Origin: Bacillus gobiensis
GTDB lineage: Bacteria; Bacillota; Bacilli; Bacillales; Bacillaceae
Reading direction: 5' to 3'
Assembly (NCBI RefSeq): GCF_001278705.1
Contig: NZ_CP012600.1
Location: forward strand, 2,480,190-2,544,189
Length of the DNA stretch: 64,000 nucleotides
Shown here: piece after piece, positions 42,761 through 50,656 of the stretch
How positions within the stretch are numbered: the stretch's first letter is position 1
Layout of the letters: every line of letters begins with the position of its first letter
Notes under the pieces: generated by a model
Told to the model about the DNA's origin: nothing
Databases searched by the model: none
What the model saw: the letters and a program-made list of their open reading frames with translations, nothing else
Made by a program: the position numbers and the translations under genes

Positions 42761-43483
42761 TTATTGATTGTATTCTTCAACATCTCCAAGCTTAATCTTC
42801 GTATCCTTTTCAAAATAGACGGCATATTTCAAAGCGCCATGTTCTGCTTCCCTTCCTGTTCTTCCAAATTGATTGGCATTTATATTTGATTCATAGCTGT
42901 AGCCTTCATCATTCAGTGTTTTTTGAATCGTTTGGGCAGCCTGATAAACTTCTTCCTTATTCATCTGATTCGCATGAAGTAGAATATAAATTTGTATCGG
43001 ACGGTCAAAGGGTAGATCCTTGCTCCATGGAGCATTCGTATCGAGCTGCCCTTTAAGGACTTCAACATTAACTTCCACTTCTTTTACTGCTGGTACCTTC
43101 GGCTTTAATAATTTAGAAAGTTCGGTTCCACCTTCAGCACCAAGCCGGTCCATGACCTCTTGATCGAGCATGCTTTCACGAATTCCATCCCTATTAACTT
43201 TCGGCATAATGAACCCTCTTACGGTAAATTCATACTCATTCTGCTCTTTTTCAGCATCTACCGTCCCAATTTCAACGACACGATAAGCGTATTCTTTAAA
43301 TTTAAAGTTATACGTGCCCTCATTGATCCGAAGTTCTTTTTCAGGATATTTTTCGCTTAAATATTTCTTCAGGGTATGTTCAGAAAAATACTTGCTGATG
43401 GGATTACCATTAAATTCGTTATAAACAAATAAAATAAACCCTGTAAGAACAACAACCAATGTAATGTAAATTATTTTTTTCAT
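42761..43483 (-). CDS. membrane-anchored YfjL-like protein
   Basis: A 240-residue protein with one N-terminal membrane segment (residues 3-21) and an extracytoplasmic domain starting near ISKYFSEHTLKKYLSEKYPE, a pattern of YfjL/DUF3139-like proteins. No cysteine or catalytic motif is seen. It lies 7 bases after the anti-sigma-like gene and so forms the third gene of the sigma factor operon. It may be an envelope protein made under that sigma factor, which is inference from position. Confidence 0.65.
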   Translation of the reverse strand: MKKIIYITLVVVLTGFILFVYNEFNGNPISKYFSEHTLKKYLSEKYPEKELRINEGTYNFKFKEYAYRVVEIGTVDAEKEQNEYEFTVRGFIMPKVNRDGIRESMLDQEVMDRLGAEGGTELSKLLKPKVPAVKEVEVNVEVLKGQLDTNAPWSKDLPFDRPIQIYILLHANQMNKEEVYQAAQTIQKTLNDEGYSYESNINANQFGRTGREAEHGALKYAVYFEKDTKIKLGDVEEYNQ

Positions 43484-43490
43484 TCCTATC

Positions 43491-44066
43491 TCAGCTACTT
43501 TCTTTTATTTTAAGAATTAAGAGGCCAATCAGCCCCCCTATTAACGCAAATACAAAATGAATGAATGTCATGAAGAAGGATCCAACGAAGCCATTCCATA
43601 TAAATTCGGCAGGCTGTATGTTGAATTCACCGGGTACGCTGTTCGAAAAATTTGCCAAATGGATTGCGACAGCCCAAAGAAATAAGGGGAGAAACGAAAT
43701 GTAGAACACGATTTTCATATCTTTATAAAAAAGATACGTCACAAGTCCAAGCACTGAATACCACAGGATAAATCCAAAGCTTTCATTTAATAAGGAGGAT
43801 TGAATAGCGAGTAAAAATGAGATGGCTACGAGAATAATTTGAAAAATTGCAAGCTTGCGATGAATCCTTTTAAACATTTTCTCTTGATCGATTGTTGATT
43901 GGACGTCTAATTTGTCTAAGGGCTGGGCAGCTTTTTGGACGAGGTTTTTCATTTCCTCGTTATCAGCTACTTGCTCATCAAACCATCTTTTTGTTTCCTC
44001 ACTTAAAAGCCCTTCATTATATAACGGCAATAAGTCCTCGAGAATCGAACGTGTCCGTTTATCCAT
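43491..44066 (-). CDS. putative membrane anti-sigma factor
   Basis: A 191-residue protein with a soluble N-terminus (MDKRTRSILEDLLPLYNEGL, the helix pattern of anti-sigma domains) and three to five membrane segments after residue 70. The HxxxCxxC zinc motif of many such proteins is absent. It overlaps the ECF sigma gene by eight bases, the classic coupling of a sigma factor and its antagonist. Its likely role is to hold the sigma factor at the membrane. The signal is unknown. Confidence 0.72.
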   Translation of the reverse strand: MDKRTRSILEDLLPLYNEGLLSEETKRWFDEQVADNEEMKNLVQKAAQPLDKLDVQSTIDQEKMFKRIHRKLAIFQIILVAISFLLAIQSSLLNESFGFILWYSVLGLVTYLFYKDMKIVFYISFLPLFLWAVAIHLANFSNSVPGEFNIQPAEFIWNGFVGSFFMTFIHFVFALIGGLIGLLILKIKESS

Positions 44067-44550
44067 GATATCCCTCCATTTCTTTTTGGAGTTTGAGCTT
44101 TGCTCTGTAAAAGGTAACTCTTGCGTAGTTTTCGCTTCGTCCGATAATAGAGCCTATTTCTCGAAATGACAGCTCTCCATATACACGCAAGATTACAATT
44201 TCATTCTCTGGCTCTGCCAATTGTGCAATTTTACCAATCAAGTTCACTGCCGTTTCTTTTATGATGAACTGATCCTCAGGTGAATCTGTTTCGATTCGTT
44301 CGTTCCTCATTTTCGCTTCCAATTGATTCTTGTACTTCTTCGTGCGGTAATGTTTTTTCATCCTGTTTTTGGCAATTGAAAAAAGCCACGTTTCGACGGT
44401 TGATTGATGCTTAAACGAGTGTAACCCTTTAATTGCTTCATAAAAAACCTCCTGGGTTAAGTCTTCTGCCGCTTCTTTATGTAAGGTTTTCACGAAGAAA
44501 AAGGCAAATACCTTTGGCTGAATTTCCTTGTACAGCTCCTCCAATTCCAT
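44059..44550 (-). CDS. ECF RNA polymerase sigma factor
   Basis: A 163-residue group IV sigma factor. Region 2 is seen as EAAEDLTQEVFYEAIKGL and TVETWLFSIAKNRMKKHYR; region 4 as IVILRVYGELSFREIGSIIG followed by ARVTFYRAKLKLQKEM. The first gene of a three-gene operon. About 60 bases upstream the minus strand reads TGTAAC followed 17 bases later by an AT-rich element, which could be a self-recognised promoter but is uncertain. Closest named class (SigY/YlaC-like) cannot be decided by eye. Confidence 0.85.
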   Translation of the reverse strand: MELEELYKEIQPKVFAFFFVKTLHKEAAEDLTQEVFYEAIKGLHSFKHQSTVETWLFSIAKNRMKKHYRTKKYKNQLEAKMRNERIETDSPEDQFIIKETAVNLIGKIAQLAEPENEIVILRVYGELSFREIGSIIGRSENYARVTFYRAKLKLQKEMEGYHG

Positions 44551-44899
44551 AATCGTTCTCCCTTGCCTGAATATGGTTCGGTGTTTTCAACTATTTAGTA
44601 CCTTGAATGTGGTTTTTGTTACAAAAAATGAAAAATAATAATCAAAGGCTCAAACTCCGCAGACTAAAAAACAGTAAATAAGCCTTTATATAATTTAGAA
44701 GGCTCGCGATTCTATTCTTAATTGACTTTTTAAGGCTAACTTACAGAATAAAATCATATTTACTAAATTTAGGGTTCTCACAGCATGAAAAATCCCAATC
44801 TCTAAAGTGGTACTAAATAAGAAATTGGGATTTAATAATTCTTCAATTGCGCTTGATTTTGGAAGAACGAATGACATATCCAACGTATTATATTTGAAA
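44551..44899. other. gene-free stretch with TetR 3' hairpin
   Basis: An AT-rich gap of 349 bases. It carries the sigma operon promoter region and one hairpin described separately. A 62-codon frame on the minus strand has no ribosome site and is not called. Confidence 0.5.
44790..44833 (-). terminator. probable terminator of hydrolase-TetR operon
   Basis: AAATCCCAATTTC and GATTGGGATTT pair across an 18-base AT loop and are followed by TTTCATG on the minus strand, about 67 bases after the TetR stop. Confidence 0.55.
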
Positions 44900-45490
44900 T
44901 TATTTTTTCAATATACGCATTAACACATCCACGTCAGGCAATCCATACTCTTCATCCACCTGATCCTGTATGATAAGACTGTTAATAATGGAAAAGTACC
45001 AGGTCAACAGCTTTCGGGGTTCTCCTAGGGGAAATTCACCTGAATTCTGTCCTTTAATGAAGATTGGAATCAGTAGATCAATCAGAACATTCGTGGAATG
45101 TTGTTCAAAGATCTGCGCTACCTTTTCCGGAACATCATCTGCTTTCCGTGACCGCTGTATTAGCATAAAGGCGAATTTATTGTTTTCATCAAGCATGTTT
45201 AGTGTTAGGTTTCTAATTTGTTCAAAAGGTGTTCCAGGTAAATGTTCAATGTGCTCGAGTTCCCTTTTCGATTCTTCCATCATTTCTTGGATAATTGTGA
45301 TAAAAAGTTCCTTTTTGGAGTTGAAATAGCGGTAAATGAGTCCTTCGCTAATACTTGCTTCCGCAGCAATCATGCTCGTTTTCGTTCCTGTATATCCTCG
45401 GCGGGCAAATACTTTGAGCGCCGCTTGCTTGATCTGCTCTCTGCGCTCGTCACGGATTTGATCAAGCTGTTGTCTGTTTAATGGAGACAT
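44900..45490 (-). CDS. TetR/AcrR family regulator
   Basis: A 196-residue repressor. The helix-turn-helix spans residues 15-60 (KQAALKVFARRGYTGTKTSM, SISEGLIYRYFNSKKELF); the rest is the helical ligand domain. It lies 72 bases after the hydrolase gene on the same strand, and a 14-base perfect palindrome precedes that operon, so the regulator probably represses its own operon. AGGTTGG/GGAGG sequence precedes the ATG. Ligand unknown. Confidence 0.85.
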   Translation of the reverse strand: MSPLNRQQLDQIRDERREQIKQAALKVFARRGYTGTKTSMIAAEASISEGLIYRYFNSKKELFITIIQEMMEESKRELEHIEHLPGTPFEQIRNLTLNMLDENNKFAFMLIQRSRKADDVPEKVAQIFEQHSTNVLIDLLIPIFIKGQNSGEFPLGEPRKLLTWYFSIINSLIIQDQVDEEYGLPDVDVLMRILKK

Positions 45491-45562
45491 TTGCCAACCT
45501 CCAGATCTAAGAAAGTTTTATCTTCATTGTACCACGAATCTGGTAAGCCATTTCCTCTACAA

Positions 45563-46600
45563 TCAGCTGCCTAATGTGTTGACCAGCGGAAGTACCCTCT
45601 TTATCAGTTCATTATGGAACTGATCAGACTGAGCAAAACACGCAAGATGGCCAGCGTTCTTGATTAGAACAAACTCTTTGAAGGGAGCTTCAATTTCGTC
45701 ATAATATGCTTTAGCAGTTGCAGTTGGAGTAATAATATCTTGATCTCCTTGAAAAATAAAGATTGGCAGTTCAAACCGCTTCCCGAGTTTTTTAAAATCA
45801 AAGTTTATTAATTCATCATATAGGTGGTCCAGGGAAAAACTCATACCTCGAAAGATATCAATCAAATCATGTATTTTATGATCCGGGGATGAGATCATAG
45901 ATGGCAAGATTAGATCCATAATCATATTAGGAACATCCTTGATAGCCTTAACGAGATATTGGTTCCTTTTGTCGTAGTCTTTGCGACTCCACAGAGATTG
46001 ATCCGGCCCCATTCTCTCAATCAACTGAACCCCCTTCGTATTGCCTGCTGTACGGAGTGCGTTGATTGTTAATTCGTATGAAAGATTTTGGAGATCCGGA
46101 GCATTTTGATCAGTGCCTACATATGCATAAAAAAGATCGGGGCGAAGCTTTGCCATCATGACTCCGATTAGGCTGCCCGCGGAGCTTCCGATAAGAATTA
46201 CTTTTGGGTGACCAAGCTTGTGGCACAAGTATTTCGTCACCTCTATCCCATCCTGTGCGAGGCGGTCGAAGGTGATGGTTCCGCAGCCGTCTTTCCCATT
46301 CTTGCGGAAAGTCTTGCCCGCGCCACGCTGATCCCACTGAACGACAGTGAAGTGCTTCTCCCATGAACGAAGTAACGGACTGAAAATGGAATATGTGGAA
46401 GCTGGACCACCAGGAATAATTAACAAAACAGGGTTGTTCCGATTCTCACCTCGTATAGTGATCCACTGGCCGATTCCGCCAATTTTAACAAAACTGCCTT
46501 CAACAATTCCGTTTGGTGTGTTGGTCTGAAGCCCTTTGGCATTTTTCCTCTGATTGCTTTTTCGCAGGACTAGCTCCCACAAGATATTGGTTCTGCTCAT
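45563..46600 (-). CDS. alpha/beta hydrolase (proline iminopeptidase-like)
   Basis: A 345-residue hydrolase of the S33/alpha-beta fold. Oxyanion strand IPGGPAS (about residues 66-72), WDQRGAGKT, nucleophile elbow IGSSAGS, acid in FQGDQDIITP and His in NAGHLACF give a complete triad. It resembles prolyl aminopeptidases, though other esterase functions are possible. There is no signal peptide. First gene of an operon with a TetR gene; a palindrome lies 41 bases before its start. It may detoxify a compound sensed by the repressor. Confidence 0.82.
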   Translation of the reverse strand: MSRTNILWELVLRKSNQRKNAKGLQTNTPNGIVEGSFVKIGGIGQWITIRGENRNNPVLLIIPGGPASTYSIFSPLLRSWEKHFTVVQWDQRGAGKTFRKNGKDGCGTITFDRLAQDGIEVTKYLCHKLGHPKVILIGSSAGSLIGVMMAKLRPDLFYAYVGTDQNAPDLQNLSYELTINALRTAGNTKGVQLIERMGPDQSLWSRKDYDKRNQYLVKAIKDVPNMIMDLILPSMISSPDHKIHDLIDIFRGMSFSLDHLYDELINFDFKKLGKRFELPIFIFQGDQDIITPTATAKAYYDEIEAPFKEFVLIKNAGHLACFAQSDQFHNELIKRVLPLVNTLGS

Positions 46601-46640
46601 TTGAATATTTCCTTTCTTAATCTTATTGTCAGATTAGGTT

Positions 46641-46673
46641 CTAATAATGAGTGAATAACTCACTCATTATTAG
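46641..46673. promoter_or_regulatory. perfect palindrome, probable TetR operator
   Basis: CTAATAATGAGTGA is followed by ATAAC and its exact reverse complement TCACTCATTATTAG. The TGAGTGA/TCACTCA core is typical of TetR-family operators, and the site lies 41 bases upstream of the hydrolase-TetR operon. The rest of the 345-base gap holds one terminator only. Confidence 0.75.
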
Positions 46674-46789
46674 GATATGGTATTTTCCAGGATCCGTCAA
46701 CAAAATAATAAGTATAGTAAAGTTAGTTGTTTTATAAAAAATCTCGATATCTCATTGGTTCTATGTGTTTTGATTTCGATTCAGAAACA

Positions 46790-46831
46790 CAAAAAACTGA
46801 ACTCGTTTCTTTAAGCAGAAACGAGTTCAGT
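46790..46831 (-). terminator. terminator of DUF4349 gene
   Basis: ACTGAACTCGTTTCT and AGAAACGAGTTCAGT form a perfect 15-pair stem, 6-base loop, then TTTTTG on the minus strand. It lies about 115 bases after the stop. Confidence 0.85.
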
Positions 46832-46945
46832 AGTTAAGCAATCGACTTAAGTTGTTTTCGTTGATATCTTCGTCTGATGAACTTCCTACTCTTCTGAAAA
46901 GCTTATATTAAAGACGTTATCCTTACCTGGTCTTACTGCACATTA

Positions 46946-47881
46946 TTATACTTTCGGACTTTCCTTTCTAAACCTCTTTTTAAATAAATAGTATGCCGCT
47001 CCAGCAATTGCAGCGATTAACAGAAAAATTGGCGATCTTCCTGCTAAAAAGATAATCAGAGTTGAACCGAATGAGAGCAAGCCATTAACAGATGACATAA
47101 ATTCCTGCTGTGTTCTTTCCCATGTGTTTAGCTTAGTAGTTGTCACGCCGGGAAGAGCGTCTTCTTTTAAGCTCAGGGAGATGTTGGACATATCGCTCCT
47201 TGTTTTTAAATAGTTCATTCTTCCTTTCATGCTTTCGATTTCTTCCTGTACTCTCTCTAAGTCATTGGAAACGGTTAAGAGGTCCTCTGTTCCTTTGGCA
47301 TTCTCCATAAATTGATACAAGCGCTTTTCTACAGCTTCCTTTGCTGCAAGCCTTGACTCTAGATCGACGTATTCTTCTGTCACGTCTTGACCTGTTACCG
47401 ATTGATTCAGAACACTTAGCTCACTTGAACCTTTTAATTGATCCAAAAACGATTGAAAGGATGATTCTGGAATTCGAATGTTTAGCGTTCCACTTTTACC
47501 GTCATCCTCTTCCTGTGTCGTGCTTTGGTTGACTACATAGCCTTTTACTGCAGAAACTCGTTCAAGAATCCATTTTGCGCCTTCATCATAACTCTTTACT
47601 TCTGCCTCAACCTGAGCCTCATGAATAATCATTTGTTCGGTTGATTCAGAGCCTTCTTCAGCTTGTGATTCTTCTGACTTAGGAGCATTTGCATTGTCTT
47701 GGTTATCCGCCGTTTTCATTTCCGCTGACTTTTCTACACTAGAAGCACTGCTGCTCGAATCGCTTTGCATCTCCCCACCTGGAGCAATGCTGGCGGAATC
47801 GCTTTCTTGCATACCACCGCTCTGGCATCCTCCCAAAACAAACATCAAACAAATGAAAAAAATTGCTGTGCTTTTTTTCAT
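46946..47881 (-). CDS. DUF4349 lipoprotein
   Basis: A 311-residue protein. The signal peptide ends at lipobox LGGC (Cys19); a Ser/Glu-rich linker follows to about residue 85, then a DUF4349 domain (ILERVSAVKGYVVNQSTTQE, NIRIPESSFQSFLDQLKG) with a coiled segment (EAVEKRLYQFMENAKGTEDL) and a C-terminal membrane segment near residues 275-300. The family is of unknown function and dual anchoring is a family trait. GAGGAGG precedes the ATG. It is divergent from the SDR gene. Confidence 0.82.
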   Translation of the reverse strand: MKKSTAIFFICLMFVLGGCQSGGMQESDSASIAPGGEMQSDSSSSASSVEKSAEMKTADNQDNANAPKSEESQAEEGSESTEQMIIHEAQVEAEVKSYDEGAKWILERVSAVKGYVVNQSTTQEEDDGKSGTLNIRIPESSFQSFLDQLKGSSELSVLNQSVTGQDVTEEYVDLESRLAAKEAVEKRLYQFMENAKGTEDLLTVSNDLERVQEEIESMKGRMNYLKTRSDMSNISLSLKEDALPGVTTTKLNTWERTQQEFMSSVNGLLSFGSTLIIFLAGRSPIFLLIAAIAGAAYYLFKKRFRKESPKV

Positions 47882-47943
47882 AAACTGCCTCCTCTCATAT
47901 CTTTTAGACGAGAGCAGAACTTATAGGTTACGTACACAACTAT

Positions 47944-47968
47944 GTTTATTCCGCATGAATACGGGAAA
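47944..47968 (+). promoter_or_regulatory. SigB-like promoter of SDR gene
   Basis: GTTTAT and GGGAAA are separated by 13 bases, close to the SigB pattern GTTTAA-N(12-15)-GGGWAW, 42 bases before the start. General-stress dehydrogenases of this class are SigB dependent in B. subtilis. Confidence 0.45.
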
Positions 47969-48010
47969 ACAATTCGAGTCATGAATATTTTTTCCTAGGA
48001 GGCCTTAGTA

Positions 48011-48814
48011 ATGAGCAGATTACAATCAAAAGTTGCATTAATTACAGGAGCTAGCTCAGGGATCGGCAAAGCGACTGCCGAACGATTTGCAAAAGAAGGG
48101 GCAAACGTTCTTTGCGCGGATCTGAAATTTGAAGAAACGAAAGAAACTGTAGAAAGAATTAATGCGCATGGCGGAAAAGCCAAGGCATACGAGGTCGACA
48201 TTTCTGATGAGAATAAAGTAAAAAGATTAAAAGAGCAAATTGAAGAAGAATTCGGTTCGATAGACATTCTGTTTAACAATGCCGGGACAGATACTGAAGG
48301 TGGCAAAGTTCATGAGTACCCGGTTGAATTATGGGATAAATTAATGGCTGTGGATCTTAGAGGAACTTATTTAGTAAGCAAATATTTCATCCCGCTTATG
48401 CTTGAACAAGGCGGATCAATCATTAACAATTCTTCTGTATCTGGATTAGCCGCTGACTTGGATCGTTCAGGATACAATGCGGCCAAAGGCGGAATTACCA
48501 ATCTGACAAAGGCAATGGCCATCGATTATGCACGTGACGGGATCAGAGTCAACTGTATTGCCCCCGGAACAATTGAAACACCCCTTCTTGACGATCTAAT
48601 GGGTGAAGAAGGAGGAAAAGAATTTCGAAAAGCATACAAATGGGTGGATCCGATGGGGAGATTAGGCAGAGCAGAAGAAGTAGCCGGTGTCGTGCTATTC
48701 TTAGCATCTGATGACAGCTCCTATGTCACAGGCGAGTCAATTACAGTCGACGGTGGACATATGTCTTACACTTGGCCCGGCAAAATGCTTTACGACAAAA
48801 CATATACGGAATAA
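48011..48814 (+). CDS. short-chain dehydrogenase/reductase
   Basis: A 267-residue NAD(P)-dependent oxidoreductase. The Rossmann loop is TGASSGIGKATAE (about residues 13-25), the NNAG motif is at FNNAGTDTEGG, the catalytic Ser sits in INNSSVSG and the Tyr-x3-Lys pair in GYNAAKGGI; it ends DSSYVTGESITVDGGH. The class resembles glucose 1-dehydrogenases and general-stress dehydrogenases; substrate is not determinable. AGGAGG lies 9 bases before the ATG. A terminator follows. Confidence 0.88.
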   Translation: MSRLQSKVALITGASSGIGKATAERFAKEGANVLCADLKFEETKETVERINAHGGKAKAYEVDISDENKVKRLKEQIEEEFGSIDILFNNAGTDTEGGKVHEYPVELWDKLMAVDLRGTYLVSKYFIPLMLEQGGSIINNSSVSGLAADLDRSGYNAAKGGITNLTKAMAIDYARDGIRVNCIAPGTIETPLLDDLMGEEGGKEFRKAYKWVDPMGRLGRAEEVAGVVLFLASDDSSYVTGESITVDGGHMSYTWPGKMLYDKTYTE

Positions 48815-48826
48815 TGATTTGTTATT

Positions 48827-48852
48827 AGGCACGAATTTCTCGTGCCTTTTTT
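48827..48852 (+). terminator. terminator of SDR gene
   Basis: AGGCACGA and TCGTGCCT form a perfect stem with a 5-base loop followed by TTTTTATTT. Confidence 0.9.
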
Positions 48853-48982
48853 ATTTGTAAAGGTAATTCCATTGTCATCTTCTTTCGATAAAGAATCTGC
48901 TATTGGCTTTACGATTATTTTTGCGTTAATATAACTAATACATTAACTAAGCCTTAGGACTATTAAAGAGTTGGTGAAATCC

Positions 48983-49420
48983 ATGGAAAAAGAATTCGAT
49001 CATTTAAGGCTTGAAAATCAGATCTGCTTTCTCCTTTATGCAAGTTCAAGGGAAATGACAAAGCAATATAAACCTCTTCTTGAAGAATTAGATGTCACCT
49101 ATCCTCAGTATCTTGTTCTGCTCTTATTATGGGAGCATAAACAACTCAGCGTAAAAAAATTAGGGGAACAGCTCTATCTAGATTCCGGAACACTTACTCC
49201 CATGCTCAAACGAATGGAACAGCATGATTTGATAAATAGGAAGCGGTCAGAGTTTGACGAAAGATCTGTTACCATTCAGCTGACTGATAAAGGACAAGCA
49301 TTAAAAAACAAAGCTTCCTCGGTTCCCTTGCGAATCGCTGAAATAATCGGGAATAATAACAACGATATTGATACGTTAAAATCTATTTTGCTAAATTTAT
49401 TAGAAACACTACGAAAATAA
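48983..49420 (+). CDS. ohrR: organic peroxide sensor OhrR (MarR family)
   Basis: A 145-residue MarR-type repressor. The peroxide-sensing Cys15 is present in LENQICFLLYASSREMTKQY, and the winged helix contains QLYLDSGTLTPMLKRMEQ. The start at 48983 gives the same N-terminus as B. subtilis OhrR; GGTGA lies 5-6 bases upstream, while open codons before it include only GTG and TTG. Oxidation of Cys15 releases the repressor from ohrA. Convergent with ohrA, which differs in orientation from some relatives. Confidence 0.93.
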   Translation: MEKEFDHLRLENQICFLLYASSREMTKQYKPLLEELDVTYPQYLVLLLLWEHKQLSVKKLGEQLYLDSGTLTPMLKRMEQHDLINRKRSEFDERSVTIQLTDKGQALKNKASSVPLRIAEIIGNNNNDIDTLKSILLNLLETLRK

Positions 49421-49431
49421 TAATAGTAAGT

Positions 49432-49458
49432 AAAAGGTGCCAAGCCGGCACCTTTTTT
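49432..49458. terminator. convergent terminator ohrR / ohrA
   Basis: AAAAGGTGCC and GGCACCTTTT form a perfect 10-pair stem with a 5-base loop between converging stops. Confidence 0.9.
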
Positions 49459-49460
49459 CA

Positions 49461-49880
49461 TTACTCTACAATCTCAAGCGTTACGTCAATATTTCCTCTA
49501 GTCGCTTTGGAATACGGACAGAAATCATGTGCTTTATGGACGAGCTCTTCCAACGTTCCTTTATCAACACCCGTCCCTTTTACCTGCAGCTTTACCGCAA
49601 TCTGAAAACCGTCATCCACTTTCAAAAGGCTAACATTTGCAGTCACCTCGGATTCGAACTTCACTCGTTCCGCTCTGGCCACATGCTGCAGGGCTCCATC
49701 AAAACAAGCTGAGTATCCGGCAGCAAACAGCTGCTCTGGATTGGTTGCTTCAGGAATCTTTTGAGCTCTAGGAGTTCCCGGCATCGCGATATCCATTTTA
49801 ATGTTGCCGTCAGCTGATTCTACTCTTCCTTCTCTTCCACCAATTGCTTTAACTGCTGTCGTTAGCACTGTTTCTGCCAT
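49461..49880 (-). CDS. ohrA: organic hydroperoxide reductase OhrA (OsmC family)
   Basis: A 139-residue thiol peroxidase that reduces organic hydroperoxides. Catalytic cysteines are Cys59 (GYSACFDGAL) and Cys121 (HDFCPYSKAT), and NPEQLFAAGYSACF is the family signature. The OhrR-type box at 49913-49927 lies upstream. GGAGACG precedes the ATG. Confidence 0.93.
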   Translation of the reverse strand: MAETVLTTAVKAIGGREGRVESADGNIKMDIAMPGTPRAQKIPEATNPEQLFAAGYSACFDGALQHVARAERVKFESEVTANVSLLKVDDGFQIAVKLQVKGTGVDKGTLEELVHKAHDFCPYSKATRGNIDVTLEIVE

Positions 49881-49912
49881 TAGAATCGTCTCCTTATTTC
49901 ATTTTAATTGTT

Positions 49913-49927
49913 TGCAATTATATTGTA
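49913..49927. promoter_or_regulatory. candidate OhrR box
   Basis: TGCAATTATATTGTA resembles the OhrR operator TACAATTAAATTGTA, with one arm end and the centre differing. It lies 33 bases upstream of ohrA, with a further AATT-rich half site at 49929-49938. Confidence 0.65.
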
Positions 49928-49978
49928 CGCAATTTAATTTGAAACTTCAATTGAGGTAGCTCGGTATTTTCTCAATTG

Positions 49979-50014
49979 AAAAAACAGCAGAAAAAAGTTC
50001 TCTGCTGTTTTTTC
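49979..50014 (-). terminator. terminator of IscA-like gene
   Basis: AAAACAGCAGA and TCTGCTGTTTT form a perfect 11-pair stem around 9 bases, ending in a T run on the minus strand directly after the stop. Confidence 0.85.
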
Positions 50015-50313
50015 TAATGGGTGTGGCTGCCTTTTGAAGGGTTGGTAATGACAAACTCCTCTTGTGGCACATAATAGTACTGAATCCAAATACCATCCAG
50101 GAATTCTTCACGTTTATCAAGGAGAATATCAATATCCTTGTCTGTTTTTACTACTTCGTCATTCTCTGTCGGCGCATCAAGCTTGAAATCATAATGGGCA
50201 TGATCTCCGTGCTGATGAGTGACAAACACGCGGATCATTTTCCCATCTGCTTCCTCAGAATCGAGCATTTTTTTTAATACTTTTGCTGCATTCCGATTAA
50301 TTTTACACTTCAT
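50014..50313 (-). CDS. HesB/IscA-fold protein without the cysteine triad
   Basis: A 99-residue protein of the iron-sulfur biosynthesis (HesB/IscA) fold, seen in KINRNAAKVLKKMLDSEEAD at the start and FLDGIWIQYYYVPQEEFVI later. The three cysteines that bind the cluster in IscA are missing; only Cys3 is present. Instead it is rich in histidine: THQHGDHAHYDF and a GSHTH end. Similar YneR-like Bacillus proteins exist. It may bind a metal other than an iron-sulfur cluster. AAGGCGA precedes the ATG. Confidence 0.72.
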   Translation of the reverse strand: MKCKINRNAAKVLKKMLDSEEADGKMIRVFVTHQHGDHAHYDFKLDAPTENDEVVKTDKDIDILLDKREEFLDGIWIQYYYVPQEEFVITNPSKGSHTH

Positions 50314-50466
50314 CGTTTAATCGCCTTCTTTTGTAATTGATAGTGCAATTATGCCATAACTCATACAAAAAGAATAAATTCATGCTTTCAGGAATGGGAC
50401 GGTGTTTTTTAGTATGACTTATTTCTACCGTATAATGAGAAAAACGTTTTCTGAGAATTTCCCCTT

Positions 50467-50595
50467 GTGATTTTAGGTGATTTCGATGTGATTTCGAGCG
50501 ACCTTATCCTGTTTCTTTCTCTTTTATCGGCGATTCTCTGAATATATCGGCGATTTTTCTTTTTTATCGGCGATTCTACGATTATATCTGGAATT
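50467..50595. repeat. degenerate tandem array, 20-base period
   Basis: In the 341-base gene-free gap, GTGATTT elements at 50467, 50477 and 50488 (spacing 10-11) lead into units beginning TATCGGCGATT at 50525, 50545 and 50565 and a decayed unit at 50585, exactly 20 bases apart. Unit tails differ. No ORF with a ribosome site crosses it. It shares a GCGACC word with the array near liaI. Confidence 0.7.
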
Positions 50596-50619
50596 TAGCT
50601 TTCTCCTTTCATTGCCGCA

Positions 50620-50656
50620 AAAATACGGAGCCCCCTAATAGGAGGCTCCGTATTTT
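50620..50656 (-). terminator. terminator of epimerase gene
   Basis: AAAATACGGAGCC and GGCTCCGTATTTT form a perfect 13-pair stem with an 11-base loop overlapping the stop codon. Confidence 0.85.

Noticed and set aside
44695..44883. 62-codon minus-strand frame near the TetR gene, considered as transposase remnant
   Set aside because: No ribosome site and no recognisable transposase motif; it also spans the TetR 3' hairpin.
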